Source of the DNA: Ornithodoros turicata
Lineage: Eukaryota; Arthropoda; Arachnida; Ixodida; Argasidae
NCBI RefSeq assembly: GCF_037126465.1
Contig: NC_088201.1
Span: 141,610,376 to 141,674,375 of the forward strand
DNA length: 64,000 nt
Direction: 5' to 3'
Shown here: positions 14,604 through 25,189 of the stretch, piece by piece
How the letters are laid out: each line of letters starts with the position of its first letter
How positions within the stretch are numbered: the first letter of the stretch is position 1
Made by a program: the position numbers and the translations under genes
The notes under the pieces: generated by a model
Told to the model about the DNA's origin: nothing
What the model saw: the letters and a program-made list of their open reading frames with translations, nothing else
Database searches by the model: none

Positions 14604-14785
14604 TATAGCTTACGCCTTACGAAAAAGCATTTGAAGCTGCAACAATCTATATATTCCAAAAACGTTATCTGCAGCATCCAACTAGCGTTATATAGCTTAC
14701 GCGTTACGAAAACGCATCTGAAGCTGCAACAATCTACTCCAAAATACGACACAGGCGCCGACTCGCCTTAATGGCTACCGAGTAT
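14604..14785 (+). repeat. Satellite between foldback element and copia LTR, copy 1
   Basis: Remainder of the interrupted B module, then one C module and the first part of an A module ending at ACCGAGTAT, where the copia LTR begins. The same layout occurs at 20,017-20,198 in copy 2. Confidence 0.9.
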
Positions 14786-14915
14786 TGAAGAAGTAAGAGC
14801 GCAGTGCGGCAATGCGAAACAACAGGTTTAATGTGGGAGCGAACAGCAAAGGTAGAATGAGCGCGCGAGAAACAGTGCTCATGCGCCACAACGCTGTTGT
14901 CGCCCTCTTCTAACA
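14786..14915 (-). repeat. Copia-type 3' LTR, copy 1
   Basis: On the minus strand this 130-bp segment starts TGTTAGAAGAGGGCGACAAC and ends CTTACTTCTTCA, the usual TG...CA of an LTR. It is preceded by a G-rich polypurine tract (the C-run at 14,916-14,923 on the plus strand) 15 bases after the copia stop codon. Satellite resumes straight after it, in the middle of an A module. It is short for a copia LTR, so the outer end could be slightly misplaced, but the TG/CA ends and polypurine tract agree. Confidence 0.75.
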
Positions 14916-14930
14916 CCCCCCCCTCGACAA

Positions 14931-15545
14931 CTAATGCTCAAAGAGACCCATGTGCTCCCTCAGAAGCAGTAGTCGCGGTCGCGGGATGGGTTTGGTTAAT
15001 GCGTCGGCGACCATCCTGACTGTTTCGCAGTATTGCAGGTGTATGACTCCGCGTTGGACCAAATCTCTGAGATTATGATGTCGCACGTCAATGTGTTTTT
15101 TTCGCGCGCTGTGTCCCTCGCGAAGTGCAAGCTTGATGCAGCCTTGGTTGTCCTCGTAAAGGCAGGTCGGCTGAAGTTGGTCATAACCAAAAACTTGTAA
15201 GAGCTGTCGAAGCCACAAAACTTCTTGTGACGCGTGTGCCGCTGCGACATATTCGGCCTCTGTAGATGACAATGCTACAGACATCTGTTTCCTCGTGGAC
15301 CAGGAGACGGGACTGCCTCCCAGCTGGACGAAGTACCCGCTAGTCGATTTGCGGTCCGACACATCTCCTGCCCAATCCGCATCCACGTAGCACTCCAGCT
15401 TCATACCTGGCTGCCCGGAGAGATTCAGCTTTAAGCTTCTGGTGTACTTCAAGTAACGTAAAAGCTTTTTCACGGCATTCCAGTCTTGCTGGCGTGGCTT
15501 ACTCACGCGACGACAAAGAATTCCGATGGCACAAGCAATGTCCAA
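14931..15545 (-). pseudogene. Ty1/copia Pol C-terminal fragment (RNase H), copy 1
   Basis: The C-terminal part of a Ty1/copia polyprotein, about 204 residues of copia origin ending at a natural stop. The RNase H domain that degrades the RNA strand of the RNA-DNA hybrid during reverse transcription is recognisable: YVDADWAGD (first acidic residue), SSTEAEYVA, EDNQGCIKLA and, near the end, VADALTKPI. The conserved stretch starts at DIACAIGILCRR. Everything upstream (gag, protease, integrase, reverse transcriptase, 5' LTR) is missing. The open frame continues for 13 further codons into satellite, giving an accidental fusion that starts MSYFGVDCC. Retained acidic residues suggest it was active not long before truncation. 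It cannot transpose alone. Confidence 0.9.
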
Positions 15546-16382
15546 GCATCTGAAGCTGCAACAATCTACTCCAAAATACGACACAGGCGCCGACTAGCCT
15601 TAATGGCTACCGAGTACAGACTAAGCCACTGTGTCGTAGACGGTCCCAACGTGTCTGCAACGCAGTACTTTTTTGTCTGCGTCGGGATCGTTAAAAAGAT
15701 TGGAGTATTGGTGCATTACGAAAACGCATCTGAAGCTGCAACAATGTGGTCCTAAAGCGTTATCTGTATCATCCAACTAGCGTTATATAGCTCACGCGTT
15801 ACGAAAAAGTATCTGAAGCTGCAACAATCTACTCCAAAATACGACACAGGCGCCGACTCGCCTTAATGGCTACCGAGTACCGACTAAGCCACTGTGTCGT
15901 AGACGGTCCCAACGTGCCTGCATCGAAGTACTTTGTTGTGTACCTCTTTGCCAACACGACGGGATCGTTAAAAAAAATTGGAGTATTGGAGCATTACGAA
16001 AACGCATCTGAAGCTGCAACAATCTGCTCCTAAAGCGTTATCTGTATCATCCAACTAGCGTTATATAGCTCACGCGTTACGAAAAAGCATCTGAAGCTGC
16101 AACAATCTACTCCAAAATACGACACAGGCGCCGACTCGCCTTAATGGCTAGCGAGTACCGACTATGCTACTGTGTCGTAGACGGTCCCAACGTGTCTGCA
16201 TCACAGTACTTTTTTGTCTGCGTCGGGATCGTTAAAAAATGGAGTATTGGAGCATTACGAAAACGCATCTGAAGCTGCAACAATCTGCTCCTAAAGCGTT
16301 ATCTGTATCATCCAACTAGCGTTATATAGCTTACGCCTTACGAAAAAGCATCTGAAGCTGCAACAATCCCAAAAGCGTTATC
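15546..16382 (+). repeat. Satellite between copia fragment and hAT-like element, copy 1
   Basis: Satellite restarts inside the shared tail (AAGCATCTGAAGCTGC) rather than where it broke off, so the copia fragment is not a clean insertion. It contains A-short, A-long and A-short modules each followed by B, then a shortened C that lacks TATACT before the hAT target. Duplicate at 20,960-21,796. Confidence 0.9.
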
Positions 16383-17661
16383 AGGGGTGTGATTGGGCTT
16401 TGCAGTTTTAGAGCAGAAATGGTAGCAGAAAAAATGCCTGTTTGGAGCAGCAAAAACCAGTTCAGTAGCACCAAAATAAACTGACAAAAGTGCAGTGAGG
16501 ACAACATAGTACCACCCAATTAAAACAATATATTTTAGTAATCAAGTGCCTCGGAAGTGCCTGGGTGGCTATTTCTATTGGACTATACCTTTCTGTTCCT
16601 TTCTAGGTTTGCAGGGGCTGCCACAAGGTTGGCTCTGCTTCGTGATAGGAGGGCCCGACCGCTCTCGTCTCTAAAGGTTGATTTCATACCGTTTGGGATC
16701 CACTGCATGACATGACATCCTTCTTGCATTTTCAATGTCATCCCGCAGTTTTTGCTCCGTATTTTCCTCATTCGTACAAAATCCTTGTAAAGAATTAGGA
16801 TATTGAAAGCGCATTTTAAGGACATAGGCGCAGTTTAAAGCGCGGTGACACAAGTGCCTTTGAATTTGTTTTGAGATATCGACGATAACAAAACGATCTA
16901 GCGATCGGACGAATGTCATGAATTGAGTATGCATTTGTTAACAAATAGAAGTCCTAAACAATATGAGTATGAATGCAACCTAAATCTACATATACAATTT
17001 TATACAAGGACATGGCTTTTAAGCAAAAGCAGATCAAACATAAGACCCCTCCCTAAGAAGTTCGTTTGTGCAACAAGGTTCAAATACTAAACTGCTGTAA
17101 GCGCTCGAAAATAAGCTCGTCGTGCAAGCCAGCCAGGCCGGTGTCAAAACAAAGCACGACCGGGAGACGCACGCTACGTATTAATGAACATTCTATCTCC
17201 TGTGGGTACGGCTGTAATATCAGCTACGAAGGTCATGTTACAATAAAACAAAAAACGATGAGCTGATTACCTGTTAACTTTCGACAATGCCAAAGCCATG
17301 CAAGTACCGCAATACGTGTTTGAGCGCGCCCGCAGATCGTTTACAATCGTTTATCACCAGCAGCACACCCGGAACCATGTGACCGCCGCACGGCAGAGCT
17401 TGACTCGGATTGGATTACATAAATGGCTTAGCATGGCTTGAACTGACTGGATAGTCGACAAAGCCAGTTGGGTTAGCCGGGCGTGTAAGCCAGTGCAAGC
17501 AAAGACTTTTGTTTTTTTTTACTGTTCTTCAAAATGGGGGAAGAAATCGGAATGGGCGCACAGTGGCGCAGGAAGTTCAACATTTTGGCTTTTTGTAGCA
17601 GAATGTAGAAGGATCTCGCGTGGGCGCAAAAATGCGCAGTTGGCGCAGCAATAACACCCCT
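16383..17661. mobile_element. Non-autonomous hAT-like DNA transposon, copy 1
   Basis: A 1,279-bp insertion bounded by a perfect 8-bp target duplication GCGTTATC (16,375-16,382 and 17,662-17,669). Imperfect terminal inverted repeats begin AGGGGTGTGATTG on the left and AGGGGTGTTATTG on the reverse of the right end. An 8-bp duplication with AGGGGTG ends is the signature of the hAT superfamily. The right end has subterminal repeats around GCGCAGTTGGCGCAG. Inside are only short open frames, the longest of 80-87 codons on the minus strand between 16,583 and 16,934, with no recognisable transposase. The target is the start of a C module, whose sequence continues correctly on the far side. Confidence 0.85.
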
Positions 17662-19233
17662 GCGTTATCTGCAGCATCCAACTAGTGTTATATAGCTTAG
17701 GCGTTACGAAAAAGCATCTGAAGCTGCATCAATTTACTTCAAAATACGACACAGGCGCCGACTCGCCTTAATGGCTACCGAGTACCGACTAAGCCACTGT
17801 GTCGTAGATGGTCCCAACGTGTCTGCATCGCAGTACTTTTTTGTCTGCGTCAGGATCGTTAAAAAAAATGGAGTATTGGAGCATTACGAAAACGCATCTG
17901 AAGCTGCAACAATCTGCTCCTAAAGCGTTATCTGTATCATCCAACTAGCGTTATATAGCTCACGCGTTAGGAAAAAGTATCTGAAGCTGCAACAATCTAC
18001 CCCAAAATACAACACAGGCGCCGACTCGCCTAATGGCTACCGAGTACCGACTAAGCCACTGTGTCGTAGACGGTCCCAACGTGTCTGCATCGCAGTACTT
18101 TTTTGTTTGCGTCGGGATCGTTAAAAAAAATGGGAGTATTGGAGCATTACGAAAACGCATCTGAAGCTGCAACAATCTGCTCCTAAAGCGTTATCTGTAT
18201 CATCCAACTAGCGTTATATAGCTTACGCCTTACGAAAAAGCATCTGAAGCTGCAACAATCTATAAACTCCAAAAGAGTTATCTGCAGCATCCAACTAGCG
18301 TTAGATAGCTTACGCGTTACGAAAAAGCATCTGAAGGTGCAACAATCCCTTCCAAAATACGACACAGGCGCCGACTCGCCTTAATGGCTACCGAGTACCG
18401 ACTAAGCCACTGCTTTGTAGACGGTCCCAACGTGTCTCCATCGAAGTACCTTGTTGTGTGACCTCTTTGCCAACACGCCGCGATCGTTAAAAAAAATTGG
18501 AGTATTGGAGCGTTACGAAAACGCATATGAAGCTGCAACAATCTATATACTCCAAAAGCGTTATCTGCAGCATTCAACTACCATTATATAGCTTACGCGT
18601 TACGAAAAAGCATGTGAAGCTGCAACAATGTACTCCAAAATACGACACAGGCGCCGACTCGCCTTAATGGCTACCGAGTACCGACTAAGCCACTGTGTCG
18701 TAGACGGTCCCAACGTGTCTGCATCGAAGTACTTTGTTGTGTGACCTCTTTGTCAACACGCCGGGAATGTTAAAAAAAATTGGAGTATTGGAGCATTACG
18801 AAAACGCATCTGAAAGTCAACAATCTGCTCCTAAAGCGTTATCTGTATCATCCAACTAGCGTTATATAGCTTACGCGTTACGAAAATGCATCTGAAGCTG
18901 CAACAATCTATATACTCCAAAAGCTTTATCTGCAGCATTCAACTAGCGTTATATAGCTTACGCGTTACGAAAAAGCATCTGAAGCTGCAACAATCTACTC
19001 CAGAATACGACACAGGCGCCGACTCGCCTTAATGGCTACCGAGTACCGACTAAGCCACTGTGTCGTGGACGGTCCCAACGTGTCTGCACCGAAGTACTTT
19101 GTTGTGTGACCTCTTTGCCAACACGACGGGATCGTTAAAAAAAAATTGGAGTATTGGAGCATTACGAGAACGCATCTGAAGCTGCAACAATCTGCTCCTA
19201 AAGCGTTATCTGTGTCATCCAAGTAGCGTTATA
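17662..19233 (+). repeat. Satellite between duplication units
   Basis: A, B and C modules linking the hAT-like element of copy 1 to the foldback element of copy 2. It contains the marker variant TGAAAGTCAAC at about 18,811 and a C variant with TATAAACTCCAAAAGAG at about 18,262. The duplication crossover lies near its right end. Confidence 0.9.
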
Positions 19234-20016
19234 CCGTGTGTTTCAGTTAAATCCCCGGGCTAAATAATTCGCGAACGGGTGCACCAATCCACGAGCTTTC
19301 TTTTTTACAAGTATCTGTCCGATACCACCTACAAGCTGCACACCGTGTGAATTAGTGGGAGGCGCTCATTATTAAAATAAAAATGCAAATGAGTTAAGTA
19401 AAAAAGCGTAACTTCTAAAGCAGGGCGCTGTCGGCATTAAAATGGGTACTACCCCTTTTGGGACCTTCAGTGGACACCTTTTAGAGAAAAATCTGCCACC
19501 GAAGCGGGTCATTTGTTGCAGTAATTAATTGGTTTCGGTTTACGTATTTTTGTCGGGGCTTGTCGCTGCGAAGCACAAAAGGACGCTCTTTCACTCCCTT
19601 ATCCATCAATGAATTACGTCCTTACACCAATGAATTACACCAATAAATTACACCAATGAAATACGCTTTTTTGCGCTTCGCCGCGACCAGCCGCGAAAAA
19701 AAATACGTAAACCGAAACCAATTAATTACTGCAACAAATGACCCGCTTCGGTGGCAGATTTTTTTCTAAAAGGTGTCCACTGAAGGGCCCAAAAGGGGTA
19801 GTACCCATTTTAATGCTGACAGCGCCCTGCTTTAGGAGTTACGCTTTTTTACTTAACTCATTTGCATTTTTATTTTAATAATGAGCGACTCCCACTAATT
19901 CACACGGTGTGCAGCTTGTAGGTGGTATCGGACAGATACTTGTAAAAAAGAAAGCTCGTGGATTGGTGCACCCGTTCGCGAATTATTTAGCCCGGGGATT
20001 TAACTGAAACACCCTG
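19234..20016. mobile_element. Foldback/MITE-like element, copy 2
   Basis: Same element and same insertion site as 13,822-14,603, carried by the 5.41-kb duplication rather than a second insertion. It is one base longer because of an extra A in the A-run of the right arm. Arms, spacer motif and TATA flanks are otherwise unchanged. Confidence 0.85.
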
Positions 20017-20198
20017 TATAGCTTACGCCTTACGAAAAAGCATTTGAAGCTGCAACAATCTATATATTCCAAAAACGTTATCTGCAGCATCCAACTAGCG
20101 TTATATAGCTTACGCGTTACGAAAACGCATCTGAAGCTGCAACAATCTACTCCAAAATACGACACAGGCGCCGACTCGCCTTAATGGCTACCGAGTAT

Positions 20199-20328
20199 TG
20201 AAGAAGTAAGAGCGCAGTGCGGCAATGCGAAACAACAGGTTTAATGTGGGAGCGAACAGCAAAGGTAGAATGAGCGCGCGAGAAACAGTGCTCATGCGCC
20301 ACAACGCTGTTGTCGCCCTCTTCTAACA
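20199..20328 (-). repeat. Copia-type 3' LTR, copy 2
   Basis: Duplicate of the LTR at 14,786-14,915 within the second 5.41-kb unit, with the same ends. The adjacent polypurine tract is one base longer (nine C on the plus strand instead of eight). Confidence 0.75.
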
Positions 20329-20344
20329 CCCCCCCCCTCGACAA

Positions 20345-20959
20345 CTAATGCTCAAAGAGACCCATGTGCTCCCTCAGAAGCAGTAGTCGCGGTCGCGGGA
20401 TGGGTTTGGTTAATGCGTCGGCGACCATCCTGACTGTTTCGCAGTATTGCAGGTGTATGACTCCGCGTTGGACCAAATCTCTGAGATTATGATGTCGCAC
20501 GTCAATGTGTTTTTTTCGCGCGCTGTGTCCCTCGCGAAGTGCAAGCTTGATGCAGCCTTGGTTGTCATCGTAAAGGCAGGTCGGCTGAAGTTGGTCATAA
20601 CCAAAAACTTGTAAGAGCTGTCGAAGCCACAAAACTTCTTGTGACGCGTGTGCCGCTGCGACATATTCGGCCTCTGTAGATGACAATGCTACAGACATCT
20701 GTTTCCTCGTGGACCAGGAGACGGGACTGCCTCCCAGCTGGACGAAGTACCCGCTAGTCGATTTGCGGTCCGACACATCTCCTGCCCAATCCGCATCCAC
20801 GTAGCACTCCAGCTTCATACCTGGCTGCCCGGAGAGATTCAGCTTTAAGCTTCTGGTGTACTTCAAGTAACGTAAAAGCTTTTTCACGGCATTCCAGTCT
20901 TGCTGGCGTGGCTTACTCACGCGACGACAAAGAATTCCGATGGCACAAGCAATGTCCAA
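20345..20959 (-). pseudogene. Ty1/copia Pol C-terminal fragment (RNase H), copy 2
   Basis: Duplicate of the fragment at 14,931-15,545, with the same 5' truncation and the same in-frame fusion to satellite. The one protein difference I see is Glu to Asp just before the DNQGCIKLA motif, from C15153 to A20567. RNase H acidic motifs are otherwise intact. The shared junction shows it arose by DNA duplication, not by a second retrotransposition. Confidence 0.9.
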
Positions 20960-21796
20960 GCATCTGAAGCTGCAACAATCTACTCCAAAATACGACACAG
21001 GCGCCGACTAGCCTTAATGGCTACCGAGTACAGACTAAGCCACTGTGTCGTAGACGGTCCCAACGTGTCTGCAACGCAGTACTTTTTTGTCTGCGTCGGG
21101 ATCGTTAAAAAGATTGGAGTATTGGTGCATTACGAAAACGCATCTGAAGCTGCAACAATGTGGTCCTAAAGCGTTATCTGTATCATCCAACTAGCGTTAT
21201 ATAGCTCACGCGTTACGAAAAAGTATCTGAAGCTGCAACAATCTACTCCAAAATACGACACAGGCGCCGACTCGCCTTAATGGCTACCGAGTACCGACTA
21301 AGCCACTGTGTCGTAGACGGTCCCAACGTGCCTGCATCGAAGTACTTTGTTGTGTACCTCTTTGCCAACACGACGGGATCGTTAAAAAAAATTGGAGTAT
21401 TGGAGCATTACGAAAACGCATCTGAAGCTGCAACAATCTGCTCCTAAAGCGTTATCTGTATCATCCAACTAGCGTTATATAGCTCACGCGTTACGAAAAA
21501 GCATCTGAAGCTGCAACAATCTACTCCAAAATACGACACAGGCGCCGACTCGCCTTAATGGCTAGCGAGTACCGACTAAGCTACTGTGTCGTAGACGGTC
21601 CCAACGTGTCTGCATCACAGTACTTTTTTGTCTGCGTCGGGATCGTTAAAAAATGGAGTATTGGAGCATTACGAAAACGCATCTGAAGCTGCAACAATCT
21701 GCTCCTAAAGCGTTATCTGTATCATCCAACTAGCGTTATATAGCTTACGCCTTACGAAAAAGCATCTGAAGCTGCAACAATCCCAAAAGCGTTATC

Positions 21797-23075
21797 AGGG
21801 GTGTGATTGGGCTTTGCAGTTTTAGAGCAGAAATGGTAGCAGAAAAAATGCCTGTTTGGAGCAGCAAAAACCAGTTCAGTAGCACCAAAATAAACTGACA
21901 AAAGTGCAGTGAGGACAACATAGTACCACCCAATTAAAACAATATATTTTAGTAATCAAGTGCCTCGGAAGTGCCTGGGTGGCTATTTCTATTGGACTAT
22001 ACCTTTCTGTTCCTTTCTAGGTTTGCAGGGGCTGCCACAAGGTTGGCTCTGCTTCGTGATAGGAGGGCCCGACCGCTCTCGTCTCTAAAGGTTGATTTCA
22101 TACCGTTTGGGATCCACTGCATGACATGACATCCTTCTTGCATTTTCAATGTCATCCCGCAGTTTTTGCTCCGTATTTTCCTCATTCGTACAAAATCCTT
22201 GTAAAGAATTAGGATATTGAAAGCGCATTTTAAGGACATAGGCGCAGTTTAAAGCGCGGTGACACAAGTGCCTTTGAATTTGTTTTGAGATATCGACGAT
22301 AACAAAACGATCTAGCGATCGGACGAATGTCATGAATTGAGTATGCATTTGTTAACAAATAGAAGTCCTAAACAATATGAGTATGAATGCAACCTAAATC
22401 TACATATACAATTTTATACAAGGACATGGCTTTTAAGCAAAAGCAGATCAAACATAAGACCCCTCCCTAAGAAGTTCGTTTGTGCAACAAGGTTCAAATA
22501 CTAAACTGCTGTAAGCGCTCGAAAATAAGCTCGTCGTGCAAGCCAGCCAGGCCGGTGTCAAAACAAAGCACGACCGGGAGACGCACGCTACGTATTAATG
22601 AACATTCTATCTCCTGTGGGTACGGCTGTAATATCAGCTACGAAGGTCATGTTACAATAAAACAAAAAACGATGAGCTGATTACCTGTTAACTTTCGACA
22701 ATGCCAAAGCCATGCAAGTACCGCAATACGTGTTTGAGCGCGCCCGCAGATCGTTTACAATCGTTTATCACCAGCAGCACACCCGGAACCATGTGACCGC
22801 CGCACGGCAGAGCTTGACTCGGATTGGATTACATAAATGGCTTAGCATGGCTTGAACTGACTGGATAGTCGACAAAGCCAGTTGGGTTAGCCGGGCGTGT
22901 AAGCCAGTGCAAGCAAAGACTTTTGTTTTTTTTTACTGTTCTTCAAAATGGGGGAAGAAATCGGAATGGGCGCACAGTGGCGCAGGAAGTTCAACATTTT
23001 GGCTTTTTGTAGCAGAATGTAGAAGGATCTCGCGTGGGCGCAAAAATGCGCAGTTGGCGCAGCAATAACACCCCT
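21797..23075. mobile_element. Non-autonomous hAT-like DNA transposon, copy 2
   Basis: Same element, same 1,279-bp length and same GCGTTATC duplication (21,789-21,796 and 23,076-23,083) as copy 1, at an offset of 5,414 bp. It was carried along by the segmental duplication. No coding difference of note. Confidence 0.85.
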
Positions 23076-25189
23076 GCGTTATCTGCAGCATCCAACTAGT
23101 GTTATATAGCTTAGGCGTTACGAAAAAGCATCTGAAGCTGCATCAATTTACTTCAAAATACGACACAGGCGCCGACTCGCCTTAATGGCTACCGAGTACC
23201 GAATAAGCCACTGTGTCGTAGATGGTCCCAACGTGTCTGCATCGCAGTACTTTTTTGTCTGCGTCAGGATCGTTAAAAAAAATGGAGTATTGGAGCATTA
23301 CGAAAACGCATCTGAAGCTGCAACAATCTGCTCCTAAAGCGTTATCTGTATCATCCAACTAGCGTTATATAGCTCACGCGTTAGGAAAAAGTATCTGAAG
23401 CTGCAACAATCTACCCCAAAATACAACACAGGCGCCGACTCGCCTAATGGCTACCGAGTACCGACTAAGCCACTGTGTCGTAGACGGTCCCAACGTGTCT
23501 GCATCGCAGTACTTTTTTGTTTGCGTCGGGATCGTTAAAAAAATGGGAGTATTGGAGCATTACGAAAACGCATCTGAAGCTGCAACAATCTGCTCCTAAA
23601 GCGTTATCTGTATCATCCAACTAGCGTTATATAGCTTACGCCTTACGAAAAAGCATCTGAAGCTGCAACAATCTATAAACTCCAAAAGAGTTATCTGCAG
23701 CATCCAACTAGCGTTAGATAGCTTACGCGTTACGAAAAAGCATCTGAAGGTGCAACAATCCCTTCCAAAATACGACACAGGCGCCGACTCGCCTTAATGG
23801 CTACCGAGTACCGACTAAGCCACTGCTTTGTAGACGGTCCCAACGTGTCTCCATCGAAGTACCTTGTTGTGTGACCTCTTTGCCAACACGCCGCGATCGT
23901 TAAAAAAAATTGGAGTATTGGAGCGTTACGAAAACGCATATGAAGCTGCAACAATCTATATACTCCAAAAGCGTTATCTGCAGCATTCAACTACCATTAT
24001 ATAGCTTACGCGTTACGAAAAAGCATGTGAAGCTGCAACAATGTACTCCAAAATACGACACAGGCGCCGACTCGCCTTAATGGCTACCGAGTACCGACTA
24101 AGCCACTGTGTCGTAGACGGTCCCAACGTGTCTGCATCGAAGTACTTTGTTGTGTGACCTCTTTGTCAACACGCCGGGAATGTTAAAAAAAATTGGAGTA
24201 TTGGAGCATTACGAAAACGCATCTGAAAGTCAACAATCTGCTCCTAAAGCGTTATCTGTATCATCCAACTAGCGTTATATAGCTTACGCGTTACGAAAAT
24301 GCATCTGAAGCTGCAACAATCTATATACTCCAAAAGCTTTATCTGCAGCATTCAACTAGCGTTATATAGCTTACGCGTTACGAAAAAGCATCTGAAGCTG
24401 CAACAATCTACTCCAGAATACGACACAGGCGCCGACTCGCCTTAATGGCTACCGAGTACCGACTAAGCCACTGTGTCGTGGACGGTCCCAACGTGTCTGC
24501 ACCGAAGTACTTTGTTGTGTGACCTCTTTGCCAACACGACGGGATCGTTAAAAAAAAATTGGAGTATTGGAGCATTACGAAAACGCATCTGAAGCTGCAA
24601 CAATCTACTCCTAAAGCGTTATCTGTATCATCCAACTAGCGTTATATAGCTTACGCGTTACGAAAAAGCATCTGAAGCTCCAACAATCTGTATACTCCAA
24701 AAGCGTTATCCTGAACATTCAACTAGCGTTATATAGTTTACGCGTTACGAAAAAGCATGTGAAGCTGCAAAAATGTACTCCAAAATACGACACAGGCGCC
24801 AACTCGCCTTAATGGCTACCGAGTAGCGACTAAACAACTGTGTCGTAGACGGTCCCAACGTGTCTGCATCGAAGTACTTTGTTGTGTGACCTCTTTGCCA
24901 ACATGTCGGGATCGTTAAAAAAAATTGGAGTATTGGAGCATTACGAAAACGCATCTGAAGCTGCAACAATCTGCTCCTAAAGCGTTATCTGTATCATCCA
25001 ACTAGCGTTATATAGCTTACGCCTTACGAAAAAGCATCTGAAGCTGCAACAATCTATAAACTCCAAAAGAGTTATCTGCAGCATCCAACTAGCGTTAGAT
25101 AGCTTACGCGTTACGAAAAAGCATCTGAAGGTGCAACAATCCCTTCCAAAATACGACACAGGCGCCGACTCGCCTTAATGGCTACCGAG

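Larger units (their letters stand above)
13740..19160 (+). repeat. 5.41-kb segmental duplication, copy 1
   Basis: A block of satellite plus three transposon insertions that is repeated directly downstream at an offset of 5,412-5,414 bp. The left limit is placed near the variant GAGAACGCATC just before the foldback element, which recurs at about 19,165. It is followed by the shared variants TGTGTCATCCAAGTAGCG. Approximate edges only, because both lie inside satellite where the exact crossover cannot be located. Confidence 0.9.
19161..24575 (+). repeat. 5.41-kb segmental duplication, copy 2
   Basis: Near-identical to copy 1, including all three insertions with the same junctions. The few differences I found are single substitutions (C15153 to A20567, T16165 to A21579, C17789 to A23203) and homopolymer lengths (one extra A in the foldback element, one extra C beside the copia LTR, one fewer A near 23,535). 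Similarity ends near 24,577, where copy 1 has GAGAACGC and copy 2 GAAAACGC. Confidence 0.9.

Noticed and set aside
16583..16934. Overlapping 80- and 87-codon minus-strand open frames as hAT transposase (also at 21,997-22,348).
   Set aside because: Neither translation shows a hAT transposase motif, and the two overlap in different frames of a non-autonomous element.
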